A stretch of 64,000 bases of DNA from Beaufortia kweichowensis (GCA_019155185.1 CM032808.1:2067185-2131184); one strand, 5' to 3'. Positions 1-28,603 are shown, numbered from the stretch's first letter. Notes: generated by a model from the letters alone, not told the origin. Program-made: numbers and translations.

Positions 1-2914
1 GGTCATTGAACTGGATAAAGAACTTTATGGCCCAGACAATCACCTGGTGGAGGTATGATGATGTCGGAACGGTATTACCTGGCTGTGATGACTGTTGTTC
101 ACAAAGTATTGTTATCTTACTGTGGATGATTTATCGGTGCACATTATTTTAAAGAAAGAAATGCTTGTAATCCTAAAATTATATGTTTAACTTATAAAGT
201 GGCACAGGATGCCCACAACTCAGGAGACGGACGGCTTTCAGGTGAAGAGACCAGGAGATGTGAATGTGAAATGCACTCTCCTCCTCATGCTGGACCACCA
301 GGTATCACATACACAAACTCTACACAACACTGTGACATTTACAATCAAACATATATAAACATATCAAAATATTAGAGATGTCCAGTGAAATATATATTAC
401 AATTTACTGTAAATATAACATCAAAAGCCTGTATGTTATTTTTAAAGGAATTAGTGTAAAGACACTTTCATACTGTGAAAGATAAAGTTTTAAAAGTCAC
501 ACCACAGTTTACAACACAAATATAACAATAAAACTATGAGGAATAATTTGGGATCACTATCAGAGCAATTTTGGATAGTTCTGCCAAACAAAAGCTAATT
601 AAATATGAGCAGTTTTTTTTATCACTAATAATTATTTCATGATTTTGGTTTTATTAATGCATTTATGATGAATATAATAGACTGTTATCTTGCCTCTTCT
701 CCTCTTTCAGCCTCCGCAGTATAAGCTGGATCCTCGTCTGGCTCGACTTTTGGGCGTCCACACTCAGACCAGAGCCAGTATCATGCAGGCCCTGTGGCTC
801 TACATCAAAAACAACAAGCTCCAGGACTGCCATGAGAAAGAATACATTAACTGCAATCGATACTTCAGACAGGTGACCAAGTCATCCATAGTGTTTTTCT
901 CACAAAGTTTTTCTTGTCAAAACTGTTTAAATCGTGACCGTGTCACCTAATGGTTTTACAGTTCACCCTCAAACAGTAAAAACAACAATTAACAAATGTT
1001 ATTTTAAATGCTAAAACAATTACTTCTTTTTACATCTTAAAGCTGCAGTCTGTAACTTTCTTTTTGGTTAAAAAGAAACAAAAAACAGTTATTAACAAAG
1101 TACTTAGTGTTGTAAACTAAGTTTTTCCGATTTACATCAGTAATCTTATAATAATGGGTTGGATTTCATGAGAAATATCTGGTTGATTTGTCATTCGCTT
1201 TTCCTACGCGGACCTGACTGCTGACAGTGGAGCATTTGTAAGTTGTTCTTACAATATTTGCTTAGAATATAAACTTGTCGTCTAGATGAATTTTAATCTG
1301 GAAAGTTCTAAACAGCAATCATATGGGTAATGTCATGGAAACATCCTTACTTTGATTACATCTGCAAAAAAAGTCTCTGCTAAAACAACAGTTAATATCA
1401 GCAGGGCTTTTAAATAGTGGCGATAACTCTGTGACCGGAAGGGAGTACTTCTTATAGTCATGTCAGTTGTACATTAACAGATCTGCTCTACTGCGGTGAT
1501 GATCACAGACAACCTATAAGTATAGCTCAAACCATCACAAACTTGCATAAAGAAAAAACTTAGCATCCAACCTGCAATTGTATGTTTCAAACAAAGATGG
1601 TGGTAAAGATGCAAAAGTTACAGATTGCAGCTGTAATACGCAGAGACAGTTATCATTGTTTTATTTTATCATGAAGGACTTAAGCCATATTTAGAAAGCA
1701 GAATATCATACAGTTGTATGTAGAATCTAGCTGTTTTGGTTTGATTTCACTGTACTGTAAACTAATTGCAAAGACAAGGACTCGCTGGTGATACAATGAC
1801 CACCAAACTTTTGTAATCCTGCAGATTTTTGGATGTCCCAGAATGAGATTTTCTGATATCCCCATGAAGCTCGCCAGTCTCCTCCAGCATCCCGACCCCA
1901 TCGTCATCAATCACATCATCAGGTGTGTGTTCTGCTGAACCCCTTCTGTTGCTCTATCTACTCTTTTAAAGAATGCTTGTCTACAACTACAAATATTATA
2001 TTACAAAATCTATATAACCAGTGAGTCGATTTGTTCGATTTTTACTTTTGGAAAACTACACCTCATTGCTGTTATCTGTTAGCGTGGATCCCAATGACCA
2101 GAAGAAGACGGCATGCTTTGACATCGATGTTGAAGTGGATGACCCGCTGAAGGCTCAGATGACCAGCTTCATGTCTTCCACAACCAATCAGCAGGAGATT
2201 GCTGCCCTGGAGATGAAGATCCACGAGACCATTGAATCCATTAACACGCTGAAGACTCAGAGAGACTTCATGCTCAGCTTCAGTAACAACCCGCAGGAGT
2301 TCATCCAGGACTGGCTCAAGTCTCAGAGCCGAGATCTCAAGGTAAACTGAAAGCTGCTCTTTGTTTTTCAGACATTTGTGTTTTTTATGATGTCTTTCAT
2401 GCAAGTCTTCTGCTGGTTTCTGCAGCTGATGACAGACAATGTCGGGAACCCAGAAGAGGAGAGGAGATCTGAGTTTTACGACTCGCCCTGGGTCACAGAA
2501 GCTGTTGGACGATATGTGTTTTCAAAGGTGCGTTACTATTATTAATTAGGACACAAAACTGTACAGTTCTGTCTTTATAGTTTTAGTGGTTATCGTTAAT
2601 GATTTTGGTTCAGCGAGAATTTAGTTTGGAAATCTTTCGATTTAATAATCTGTCTGAGTGAAACAGAATGTTTAACACAAAAACTTTGCAAACCAGACTG
2701 GAGGCAGATGGTTGGAGGGAGTGGGATGAAATAGTAGAAAGCATTTTAGACTTCAGACCGAAAGGAAATATTTTCAGTGGCAGAAGTTAATTTATTTAGA
2801 TGAAGGATTCCAAAAGCAATCATGCCGTCTCTGTCGAATAATGACTTGTGTTGTTTTCAGGTCCAGCAGAGGAGACAGGAATTGGAACAGGTACTGGGAA
2901 TACGACTCACATAA
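1..2914 (+). CDS. smarcd2: SMARCD2 (BAF60b), SWI/SNF chromatin remodelling subunit, 3' part
   Basis: Partial gene; the 5' exons lie left of the window. Coding exons by GT-AG boundaries and phase: 1-52, 200-301, 711-872, 1825-1922, 2083-2341, 2426-2527, 2861-2914 (stop TAA at 2912-2914). The translation holds the end of the N-terminal conserved block (ELYGPDNHLVEW, GFQVKRPGD), the SWIB/MDM2-like domain (YKLDPRLARLLGVHTQTR to YINCNRYFRQ) and the C-terminal helical part (DPNDQKKTACFDIDVEVDDP), ending VQQRRQELEQVLGIRLT. Choices that separate the paralogues (PPQYKLDP, QALWLYIKNN, end GIRLT) fit SMARCD2 better than SMARCD1. The family links SWI/SNF (BAF) complexes to transcription factors in the nucleus. 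psmc5 follows 2.3 kb downstream on the same strand, as in mammals. The paralogue call rests on remembered family sequence; membership of the family is certain. Confidence 0.95.
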
Positions 2915-5060
2915 GCATCAGACTCCAGACCTGCTGCCATCTGACATATTAGCTCACCAATTACATCTGAAAATAAATATTGTTCCAAATTCTGTTTAAA
3001 AATTATTAGGTGCTGGTGTTTGAAAATGGTGAATATGTACTGCACCGCCATTAACAGCTTGTCAGCTTCTAAACGTGCCGATTGTACCAAAACACAATTC
3101 AGCCAATCTTAGGTACTGTTATGTAGCAGACTAACTGGAACACATCTGTCTCTTTTAATCCTCTCATGTATTCTGCGGTTAAATATGAAAATAAGCCATT
3201 CAATGCTTGTTATTTACTTTAACATCATTGCTTTTTTGCTACTTTTATTGCATTTTGTTATGCAATTGCATTTTCCTAATTTTTTCATTTTTTTGGTATT
3301 TCGCAGTATGATATACTGGTGCGTATTCAGTTCAGAAAAACATACAGATGAAACCAATGCAACGCAGCTTTTTGTTCACAATACACTTTTGTGTTTGCAA
3401 CTTCTAAACTCAAATATATTGCACAATTTTGAGATTAAACTGCAGTTACTTACAATTAAGTAGACTAGTAATGAAAATGCAATGTTTTTCCATTTGGTCT
3501 CTCAGGAAAATATGTGCTGCACTGTGTTGAAGAGCCATGTTTTTGTGTTTCCAAACCAATGGGAAATGCAGCACATTTGGTTGTCCAGCTGTTTTAGTTA
3601 AGTACGCCAGACTTTCTGTCTTCATTTTGTTTGTGTTTAGAGTTTTACCATTTGTAAATCTGCCAAAGTGGCAGAGGCCGTATAGCAACGGCCAGATTTA
3701 TGAAAAATATTGCTTTAGGTGTGCAAGCCATCATTGTGTCTTTGTTTTCAGGTATTTAAAGCCATATTTTGGGTTTGAATAATTAGTTTGGAGTTTATCG
3801 TGTAATTTTACACATTCCAGACACCAGCTGGGGATTTACTGTTGGGGTGTTTGTTTTAATAAGTTGCCATTTATGTTTTTATAGTCATTTGTTTTTTGCA
3901 GGTATACAGGTGTAACGCAAGCTAAGCTCTGTTAATGACATCTGTGGCTCATTATCCATTACCACAAAAACTGTTTGCAAACGATACTTTTTTGAAGATA
4001 GTTCAAAATTCGGAGTTTATTTCTGAGGTACGAGTCAAAACAATTTTCTTTCATAATTGACGTGTTACAGATTTTAGCTACAGAGCTTCATTTGTGAACG
4101 TAGTACGTTCCTTTCAGTGCTCTTGTTTCGTTTATCTTAACTAAGATTGTCAGTGTTCTTACTGATCTGAAACGCTCTTGTACCTTAGATTTACCTGTGA
4201 ACAGATTCATTCTTCTGTTTTGTAAATGCAACAAAGTTCTTACGACTTAAGTTCTCTTTTATATTTTTGTATCAATCAAATGCTTGCCTTTTTGTACTTT
4301 TTTTTACTGGGAAATTTTCAACAATAAAGTTATTTCCATAATGGGGAATTTACATGTTTGTCATTCTTTATTGATCATAATGTATTGCCATTAAATTTAC
4401 TAATCTAGGAAAAACACAAGTTTTATAATATAAAAAAGTGTGTAGATAATTTTGATGAAACAAGAATATGTGTATTTCTGTCTGCCAGACAGCAGACTGT
4501 TGGCCAGACAAAGATGGACGTCAGTCGTGTTGATACATGTAGAGTAGTTGAAAGCGTATTAGGCTGGTAATACATGCCTTAACTGTTACCTTATCTAAAG
4601 ACAAGGTGAGGTTTGTAAGCATTTGTAACATGCACAGTACCAGTTGGTTTGGAAACACGCACTGTTGTTTGGAATTATGTTGTGACAAAAAGCATCTAAA
4701 ATAATATCTTATATTTGATCATCTTCAAAAGTAGTCATCTTTTGTCTAGAATTTGTAAAATCATACTCTTGACATTTTATTATCCAGCTTCTTGAGGTCT
4801 CAACCTGAGAAACTTTTTAAACGTTATTTTGCCCAATTAATCTATTTCAAAAATATTTTTAAATAAACCAATATGTTGGCACAATTATATTTTTGTCTAC
4901 AAGTTATTTTAAAAATTGAAATATACACCTTCAGATTATAAGATTTTTAAGATCATGAGAAACATTTTTGTCAGTTGTGTTTAAACGTTTTACTGGTCTA
5001 ATACAAATAATAAATAATAATTCTATAATATTTACATAATAAATACATACAAAACCAACA
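2915..5060 (+). other. smarcd2: smarcd2 3'UTR and smarcd2-psmc5 intergenic region
   Basis: No coding exon seen. Possible poly(A) signals AATAAA at about 2972-2977 and 4323-4328. Either could end the smarcd2 transcript; the sequence alone does not decide. The rest is AT-rich with no recognisable repeat family. Confidence 0.5.
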
Positions 5061-5074
5061 AAATAATTTGGATA

Positions 5075-5193
5075 TGCAACGCCACCGCGCGTTTGAAGAG
5101 GGCGCTAGAGAGCGGAGATCGCACTGCTTGATCATACGCGATGAACACAGAGCGGAAATAAGCAACTCGCCACCGGAAGTTTGTATGTTCAAG
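5075..5193 (+). promoter_or_regulatory. psmc5: psmc5 core promoter / 5'UTR with ETS and YY1-like motifs
   Basis: A short CpG-containing stretch stands out from the AT-rich surroundings just before the start codon. It carries an ETS motif ACCGGAAGT at 5172-5180 and a YY1-like AAGATGGCG overlapping the start codon (5191-5199). No TATA box is evident. This is the usual architecture of a housekeeping promoter; the transcription start is not determined here. Confidence 0.5.
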
Positions 5194-8669
<3,476 letters not shown>

Positions 8670-10085
8670 ATGTTAGAATCAGTGATTCACAGATTTATTG
8701 TGTCTTTACATTACTTTATTGTCGTTATCCAAATGTATTCAAAATAAATTGTTTCCCACTAAGAGCATGATTTCTTGTTGTTTTTATATAGAAATTTCAC
8801 TTCATTCTCATGAGAGTATTTCTGTGAGTTTCATCACCATGTAAATTGCAGAAATCGATTCATGTTTTCTCAAAATGACATTAAAAGTAATAAAGTGCAT
8901 ATTATACCCAGACTGTTATTGTAATCTAAAAAATTTAAATGCTGGTTGGTAAATAACAATGCCTGAAAAGGAAACTAGTCCATCCATAAACCATATAGCA
9001 CACTTATTAATTAGCACTTCATTACACCCTTATCAAGATTAGTTGTTTAATTACAGTGTGTTGTGTAATGTCCTTCCAGGAATATGGATGGTGTGCTTTT
9101 ATGACCCACACACTCTGCAACCTTAATTCTAAAAGCTGTTATATTTTGATAATTTCCTTTTGATACGCTCTTAAAAATGCTGGGTCATTTTAACCAATGC
9201 TGGGTTATTTTAACCAATGCTGGGTTATTTTAACCAATGCTGGGTTATTTTAAAGTTAAAATAAAGTTGTAAGTTAAATTAACTCAATAAAAGTTTGACC
9301 CAACCACGGGTTAAAACAAACCAGCATGGGTTCATTTCCAACAGGTTAAAAATAACCCAGCATTTTTTAGAAGTGGTGCATTTTGTGTGTAATCACTGAA
9401 ATGTCAAACAACACAAAACACGTCTAGACAACCATTCTAAAAAATGAGGGCAGTTATAGGATCATTGTCATGTACTTGGTTAGTGATTATTGACCTAGTT
9501 TAGTTATGAATATATAGAGGCACAGATAGTTCCTAAGTCTTATGAAACAGACAATCAGATGACACATCAGCATGAAAAATACAAAACAATGCAGATTTAC
9601 CTTTAAAAGAACATTTATGTCAAAAATGAACAGAAACAGAAACAATTTTAACTAGTTAGCATTGGAAACATTAATGTTATTTATAATATTATTATCAGTA
9701 TAAATAAGAATAATGTTTATTTTTTAATTATATATATATTATATAATATATATATAATTACATATATTGCATGTTTATAGGTAATTCATACAGAAAAATG
9801 TTATGTATTATTGTTTAAATTAATTTATAAATGTATGAAAATGTAATGTATTATTAAAATATACACAAGAGAGAGAATTTGATCTCTTCAATTAAATTAA
9901 AATAATTCTTGTTTAATTAAAATTGATTGAATACTCGGTTATAAATGATGCACAAACACAGTGTTTACAAACCCAACCCAGAGATGACTATCGCAAATTA
10001 CTGTCCCGCTCAAAGTCCTTCAAATGTCAGTGAGAGGTTATAGTAAGAGTTACATGTACTGACGCTGACTTTCATTTTCTTCAGG
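8670..10085. other. Intergenic region, psmc5 to PPxY membrane-protein gene
   Basis: Contains the psmc5 3'UTR (to about 8765), one MITE (about 9166-9376, listed separately) and an AT-rich palindromic tract near 9720-9770. No exon recognised. Confidence 0.5.
9166..9376. mobile_element. Short non-autonomous DNA transposon (MITE) with internal 20-bp tandem repeats
   Basis: The left end (CTCTTAAAAATGCTGGGT) and the right end (ACCCAGCATTTTTTAGAAG) are imperfect inverted repeats about 210 bp apart. The left half is expanded into about four tandem copies of a 20-bp unit (TGCTGGGTTATTTTAACCAA). No coding capacity. The TGCTGGGTT inverted-repeat type is common in fish DNA; I do not assign a family name. 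Confidence 0.6.
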
Positions 10086-11663
10086 TTTCAGTCAGATCAC
10101 AGAAGATCAAAGAACTGTAAGTACTGACATTTATAATTTACAAATTACAATTTAAACATGATAGTTTTGTTAACTGTAATTCTGAATTCAGACTAAATTT
10201 AACAGCGGTAGTGTGAGGCACATGGTTGGTTATTATGTCATGTCATATCATTTAGTAACTTATTTTACCTGACATGTATTCATGTATGCTGATGTATTTT
10301 GTGTACAATCTTTAGCTCCTTTTCATTGAGTTCAATTTGCATCAGACTCACTTTAAAACCTTTAAGTATAAACCCTTAGATCAAAAGATTTATTATCATA
10401 AATAATTACACATTAAGTCACATTAACACATTTGCTTGCTATAATTGTTGTTTTGTATTGAAATTGATTCATATGTTTTCTGTTCCACCAATATGATTTG
10501 AATAATTTGAGATCGAGTAAAAAGTAAAAACATGTTTTTTGTTAACCTTGTGACATCCGAATACATTTTACTGAATTGACTTCAATCACACAAATCTAAA
10601 ATAACAGGATCATCATAATAAAACTACAATAAAACTCAAATTGCACATCCATTATGGTTTTGTTTTTAAAACATCAATACAGAGATCTGCATGTTCATGT
10701 TCATCTGCAAGGCTCATCTGCTTTAAAAATAATAATAAACAAATATATAGAAGATATTTTCATTCTAAATTAAAAAAAATGTTTCTGTCACAGTTATGTC
10801 ACCTACACATTTTTTTCACATTTTTTCACGATGAATTGGTGGTAGAGGTTTGTGTTAGTGACTGTCTGTATATATGACTGTATAGAATCACATTTTAAAG
10901 TGAATTTTGAATAAATCAGTCGCTCTGACCAAAAAACAGAATAATGTCATTTTCCCAAATAACTGAGGTAACTGGAATGTGCATATGCAGGAAATTAAAC
11001 AAAGGATTTAATGTCTTCTTCATTTCTTACTTTGCAGACATTACAGACGGATTTCATGGCTCATTATATTTATTATATCCAGTAAGAAAGTCAGCAACGT
11101 TATAAAACATTTGTACATTTGGAGAAAGAGTTACATATTTACAGTACATAGATTCAATAAATGAAAGTGCTGTTTCTCTCGTGATGTAGGACGTGTTTAA
11201 CGCCGCTCCTGGTTTTGGCTCTTTGTCTGTGTATACTGAAGTACTGCTGCAAATTTTGGAGGCCAGATGTCACAGACATAAACACTGATGCTGACCTGTC
11301 AATCAGTGACCGTGTCTTTGTTATTCCCATTGAAGAGAGAGATGAACTAGATTATGATGAAGAATCTGACTACAGACCACCACCATATCATCTAGTGTGT
11401 CCTCCACCATCATATACAGAGGTACACATCTGGCTTTCTGTCTTTTTGTATATGTATGTCTGTCTGACGGTCTAGATTCATGTAACTGGAAAAATCCTTT
11501 TTTACAGTCCAGCATGAAAATAAATGTTTCCAGTGGTCAAGAAACTCTAAACGCAGAGATGGACGCTTCTCATGGGTCAGAGATGCCTCCTCCACCCTAC
11601 ACCCCATATGCAGATGTGATGTCACAGACACCCAGCCATCAACAACAGTCATATCACAGCTGA
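10086..11663 (+). CDS. Small single-pass membrane protein with three PPxY motifs, function unknown
   Basis: Spliced gene I do not recognise with certainty. Probable 5'UTR exon 10086-10116 (donor GTAAGT); coding exons 11056-11081 (ATG 11056), 11190-11421 and 11508-11663 (stop TGA 11661-11663). All junctions are GT-AG and phases agree, giving 137 aa. Residues 10-31 form a hydrophobic, Cys-rich transmembrane segment (PLLVLALCLCILKYCC) followed by a basic stop (KFWR). The rest is an acidic tail (DELDYDEESDY, 60-70) with PPPY (72-75), PPSY (81-84) and PPPPY (113-117), then a Gln/Ser-rich end. PPxY motifs bind WW domains, for example of NEDD4-family ubiquitin ligases, so a short-lived adaptor of membrane trafficking is plausible (inference). 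The architecture resembles TMEM92 or WBP1/VOPP1-type proteins, but homology is not shown. No signal peptide is evident. Confidence 0.65.
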
Positions 11664-12253
11664 ACGTATATTTTTGTCTATGTTTTTATACTGAACTAAT
11701 ACAACTAATGTATTTTATCTGTTAACACTGTCATGTCTGTAATTTTGTGTAAGTTCACATACCGAGCAAACTACTGGGATTTTCTACTTGTCAAATTTTG
11801 CAGGATAACCCTTCAGTACTTCAAAATCAGCTTTAAACAACAAAGGTGATTTACAGTCGGTAAAAACAGCATACAGCTTTCTTTTGCCATATCAACAAGA
11901 GATAAGATACAGTTTTACCTTAATAAGCTAATTAACCAAAGTCTGTACTTTGTTTCTTAACGCGAGTCTTACGGGAGGTGTTGCACGTCAGAGATGATAC
12001 TTTATCTTATAAAGAAAAGGACGATTGCTTTTGTGAACCCTGTCAAGAGATATATAGGACATTCTCTACTTTTATATCTCTTGTTAACTGTTCATTCCAG
12101 TATGATGTGAATTCCATAAAAAACACAGAAATTATGTGTGCATATATTTAGCTAAAAATATATAAAATGCTTTTGTTATGTATCTGTGCATGAGGGTTTT
12201 TTGTAGAGACCTTAATGAAGTCAAGGTTGATTTAACCCATTCATTCAAAGTGA

Positions 12254-14446
12254 TTACAGTTTTTTCTGATGGCTTAAGCGCATTTTTTGTAACTATTGGC
12301 TATTTTTGCAAAACTCTACACACAAATAAGAAAACCCTTCACCAAATCAGCAAAACATTGTAGTTTTCTTGCAAAAGCTAATAAACTTTGCTTAACTCTT
12401 CAAACCTTTGTAAAAATGGTATTTTCGTAACAAACAGTTAACACAAGCCATCACATTAATAAGCACACACTGATGGTATGAATAAAAACACATCTGGCTT
12501 TTGCTTTCTCTGTGCACAAGTAGGCTATGTCAGTTTGAGGTCATACTTTTGTCATAGTTCTGTAAACATAGAGGGATCCAAACTTCAAGTACTGGTGTTT
12601 ATTTACACACATCAAAACAAACACAAGTGTTTTTTTCCAAGTCAAAACAAAAAAGTAATTTCACTGAGAAAAAAAAAGAAATCAGTCTACATCTAGTGTC
12701 GTCTCTCTGGGTCCGGCCACAAAATTTTGTCTACAGCACATGTAATGTCCTCTAGTCCAATGCACCGGGAAAATATCTTCTGGAATGGCGTATCCAGGCC
12801 TGACATGATGCTTGGTCAATATCCCCACATGCCTCCTCCATTGCCTGTAAAAGGGCTATGCGTTGATGGGGATGACGGTCATAGACCTTCCAGCGCCAGG
12901 CAGAGAAGAACTCTTCAATTGGATTCAAGAATGAAGAGTATGGGGGGAGGTTGAGTACAGTGAAGAGTGGGTGATCTGTAAACCAGTTGTGGACCAAAGC
13001 AGCCCTATGGAAACTAACATTGTCCCATATGATGACGTATCTGGTCTGCTCTGGTCTCTGAACATTAGTGAACATGTCATGTAAGGTGTCCAGGAATGTA
13101 ATAATGTGTGCAGTGTTATATGGGCCCAGGGTTGCATGATGGTGAACAACACCATTTTGACTTATAGCTGCACACATAGTTATGTTACCACCACGTTGTC
13201 CTGGGACATTGATAATGGCACGGTGTCCAATAATGTTCCTGCCACGTCTCCTTGTCTTAGTGAGGTTAAAACCAGCCTCATCCACAAAAAACTGCTCATG
13301 ACCCATGACATCTGCCTCTAGCTCCATCACTCTCTAGACAAGACAAAACAAATTCAGCACAGCAGGCCCATGCACAGCACTACAGTATGCACTTCCAGAT
13401 TCAGTACCAATGATACTATAACTTACCTGCACATAGTCATATCGCAGCTGTTTTACACGTTCACTGTTTCTTTCAAAAGGTACTCTGTAGATTTGTTTCA
13501 TTCGGATTCTGTTGCGAGCAAGTACACGACCTAATACAGAAATGCTCACATTGTGTATGTTTTGGAAGGTGGTGTCATCCTCAATTATGCGCTGCTGAAT
13601 TTCTCGTAGCCTTATGGAATTTTTTGCAATCACCATATTGACTATATGGGTTTCTTGTTCTGCAGTGAACATTCTTCCTCTGCAATTCTGTAAAGTAACA
13701 ATTTCAGTATTTTTACATCTATGGTATTGTTGTGTTTCTCATTAGAATATGGCAGTGCTACAAATCTTAGTGCAAAGTGACTGTACTAACCGATTCTCAT
13801 TTCGAAATGTCCTTATGATGCTTGCTACAGTGTAGCGGCTCAAGTTAGGGGGAACCCGTTGGCCAGCTTCCCTCAGGGTCATTCCATGGTTGATTCCATG
13901 GTCCACTATTGTAGCTCTGATGTCATCAGTAATTCTATTTCTTACTCTTCTTACCCTTCCTCTTCCCCCTCCTCGTCCTCCTCTTGCTCCTCCTTGTCCT
14001 CTTCCTCTAACTTTACATCCACGTCCTCTTCCTCGGCCTCCTCTAATTCTCACTCTTCTCACTCTTCCTGCTCCCTCCATTGTACTCCACACGGACAGCT
14101 TACCTGTAGCTTATTTATAGTGCCTAGGCAATTATCTAAAACAGTTTTCACATGTGACAGTGTGCCAGACAGTTGGCAAAATAGTGTAAATAATAGCCAT
14201 AAATGTGTATAGTTTTGCTAGGAGTGTGTTGATCATTTGGAAATTGAGTGTAAAGAGTGCTGTGCAGTGGATTGTACCTACAGTTTTGCAAAGTGTGTGT
14301 TACAAAATTGCAAACTGAGTGCAAAGCAGTGTTTGTGCTTTTAGTTTTGCAAACTCAGTGAGTGGTTTTGCTATAAGTATTAATAGTTTTAGAAATTGTG
14401 CTATAAGAATCACAGTTAGGGTTTAAGCATTCAGAAAAAACTGTAA
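12254..14446 (-). mobile_element. Tc1/mariner (IS630-like) DNA transposon, about 2.19 kb, with both inverted repeats
   Basis: The ends are inverted repeats: left TTACAGTTTTTTCTGATGGC (from 12254), right GCATTCAGAAAAAACTGTAA (to 14446), matching except for a few bases. Both ends terminate at TA, as expected for TA-targeting Tc1/mariner elements. The only gene inside is the three-exon transposase on the - strand. About 490 bp between the left end and the stop codon and 350 bp between the start codon and the right end are non-coding. They contain short repeats such as AGTTTTGCAAA. Confidence 0.8.
12752..14092 (-). CDS. IS630-like DDE transposase, three exons, apparently intact
   Basis: Exons (- strand): 13791-14092, 13427-13679, 12752-13333. 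Introns begin GT and end AG (donors GTTAGT and GTAAGT), and joining them leaves one open frame of 378 aa. Residues 1 to about 50 are Arg/Gly-rich (GGRGRGRG, RGGGRGR). They are followed by a helix-turn-helix (DDIRATIVDHGINHGMTLREAG) and a second one in exon 2. Exon 3 carries the catalytic core: first Asp in FVDEAGFN, second in IIWDNVSFHRA, and Glu in LNPIEEFFSAW, with about 35 residues between the last two. That spacing and the SSFLNPIEEFF motif are typical of the Tc1/mariner/IS630 superfamily. No stop or frameshift is visible, so the copy may still be competent or is very young. The second intron is only about 93 bp. Confidence 0.85.
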
Positions 14447-15323
14447 CTTGACAGTGAAAGAAAAAGAAATATAAAGGATAATATTTTTGTCTTCAAGTTA
14501 ATCAATATTAAACGTTTGTGTCCTAAACTATTGAATAACAGCAATATAACAGTATTGAAAACATTTTAAGTAATTTGTCCTTGTTTACCTGCATATGACC
14601 AAAACCCATCCATGTAAAACAGAAATAATAAACAACATGCTGCTTTTCGTCTTCAGTATCAGAGAAAAGTTGATTTAAAATATTAGTCCCTTCTTGTTAA
14701 ACTGCACACACATTTGTTGGCGTTTATAACATGATATTGCTAAGAGTATCTCATGAACTGATAAACTGTGGGTCATCTGGATATGTTTTTACATGATAAA
14801 TGCACTGCTGCTTATCAATAAAATATTGATTGTTTTTCAAAAACATTTCAGAGTTTGACCATTGTACATGTACACATTTCTGAATTTGATTCTTTGAATT
14901 ATGTGAGAGTGAACAGACAGAAAAAAAGACTTCTGTTGTCATTAAACTGATATGAGATACCACAATATAAACACAAATCAACTGAACATGCGCAAGAACA
15001 TGACACACCGTCTTTAATTCTGCCTTTAATACTTCTGTAAATCACAACATAATCATAGCGTTAATACATCCAAGATGATTCTAAATATCTTCATTTTAAA
15101 TTAGAGCATTGAAATGTTTTCTACAGTATTTACTGACAACAGTTTCTATACAAATGTACATCCCTACAGTCACAGAAATTACAAACATACATACAGCACT
15201 GTACAGAAGCCCTCCTAAAACAACTACAGATATACATATCAGCTTTTCGTCTTTATAAAATAAAAAGTAACTTTTACGTAGACTCTCTAGTGACTGTGAG
15301 AAGAGCAGATGAATGAGGAGATC
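14447..15323. other. Intergenic / mpp2 3'UTR
   Basis: AT-rich. No further exon seen. The part next to 15323 must contain the mpp2 3'UTR on the - strand. Confidence 0.4.
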
Positions 15324-27593
<12,270 letters not shown>

Positions 27594-27642
27594 TTTTGTT
27601 GTCTTGCGTGTCTGTGTGTGTATCAGATGTATCTGTTGGCAG
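27594..27642 (-). other. mpp2: mpp2 5'UTR part of the start exon
   Basis: Upstream of the ATG on the - strand, an acceptor (CTCTCCAG, forward 27643-27650) suggests that the start exon extends to about 27642. The transcript would then begin in at least one further non-coding exon. Confidence 0.4.
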
Positions 27643-28218
27643 CTGGAGAGATAAGAGAAAAACAACTTTATCACACGGTCAGCACAAGCCTTTTCCATAA
27701 ATTCACCCTGCAGAAGCCACACAATACGTTATACGTACTTTTTATTCATTATTTTAACTATAAAGCTTCCAGTTTCAGCTAAACAAAAACCTGACTTGTG
27801 ATCATTATATGTTTGTTAAATGTTTTTGTTCTCTGAAGTTCTCTGAAGTCCCAAAACTGACAGATTAACGGCATTTAAGTTTAAGATTAAGTGCATGAGC
27901 TAACTTAACAGAAGAAATAAAGAAAGACATTTTTTAGAAATAAAGAAATCCAATACATGCATTACTGAACAGGCGGTTAACACCAGCAAACATGTGAAAC
28001 CATATTCAGCTACAATCTACAGCATGAAGGATATGCAGCACAAAACATTTGAACACATTTGTCATTATACAAACATGAATACATTTGGATCCACACACAG
28101 CTTAACTACACTTCATAGTGAAGAATTCAAAACACACACACAAACACACACTGTATAGCTCTGACTGAAGCTGTTAAACTCTGACTGTGCATCTCAGCAA
28201 GACTTAGCATAGCTGAAT

Positions 28219-28377
<159 letters not shown>

Positions 28378-28603
28378 CTTGAGTAAGCATGTGTGAATGC
28401 TCCAGTGCTCTTTCCCAGTCTCCATAACTTACTGTCAAAATCAAAACCTGGCAACAGAAACACAAAAGCATCTGAGGACAGAAAATAACGTGGTAAAGCA
28501 GGTGAAATGTTGGCCAGTGTTCATTAGTAAAATTGTGTTTATTTGTAGATCTGTTTGTTTGTACCTGATTTAACCTGATAAATGTCACTGCACATATTGA
28601 GGT

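Noticed and set aside
5185..5193. Upstream in-frame ATG of psmc5 (would add MFK)
   Set aside because: Weak start context, and the protein family starts at MALDG; kept only as a remark.
13859..14212. Ser/Pro-rich ORFs on the + strand
   Set aside because: Antisense shadow of the Arg/Gly-rich first exon of the transposase.
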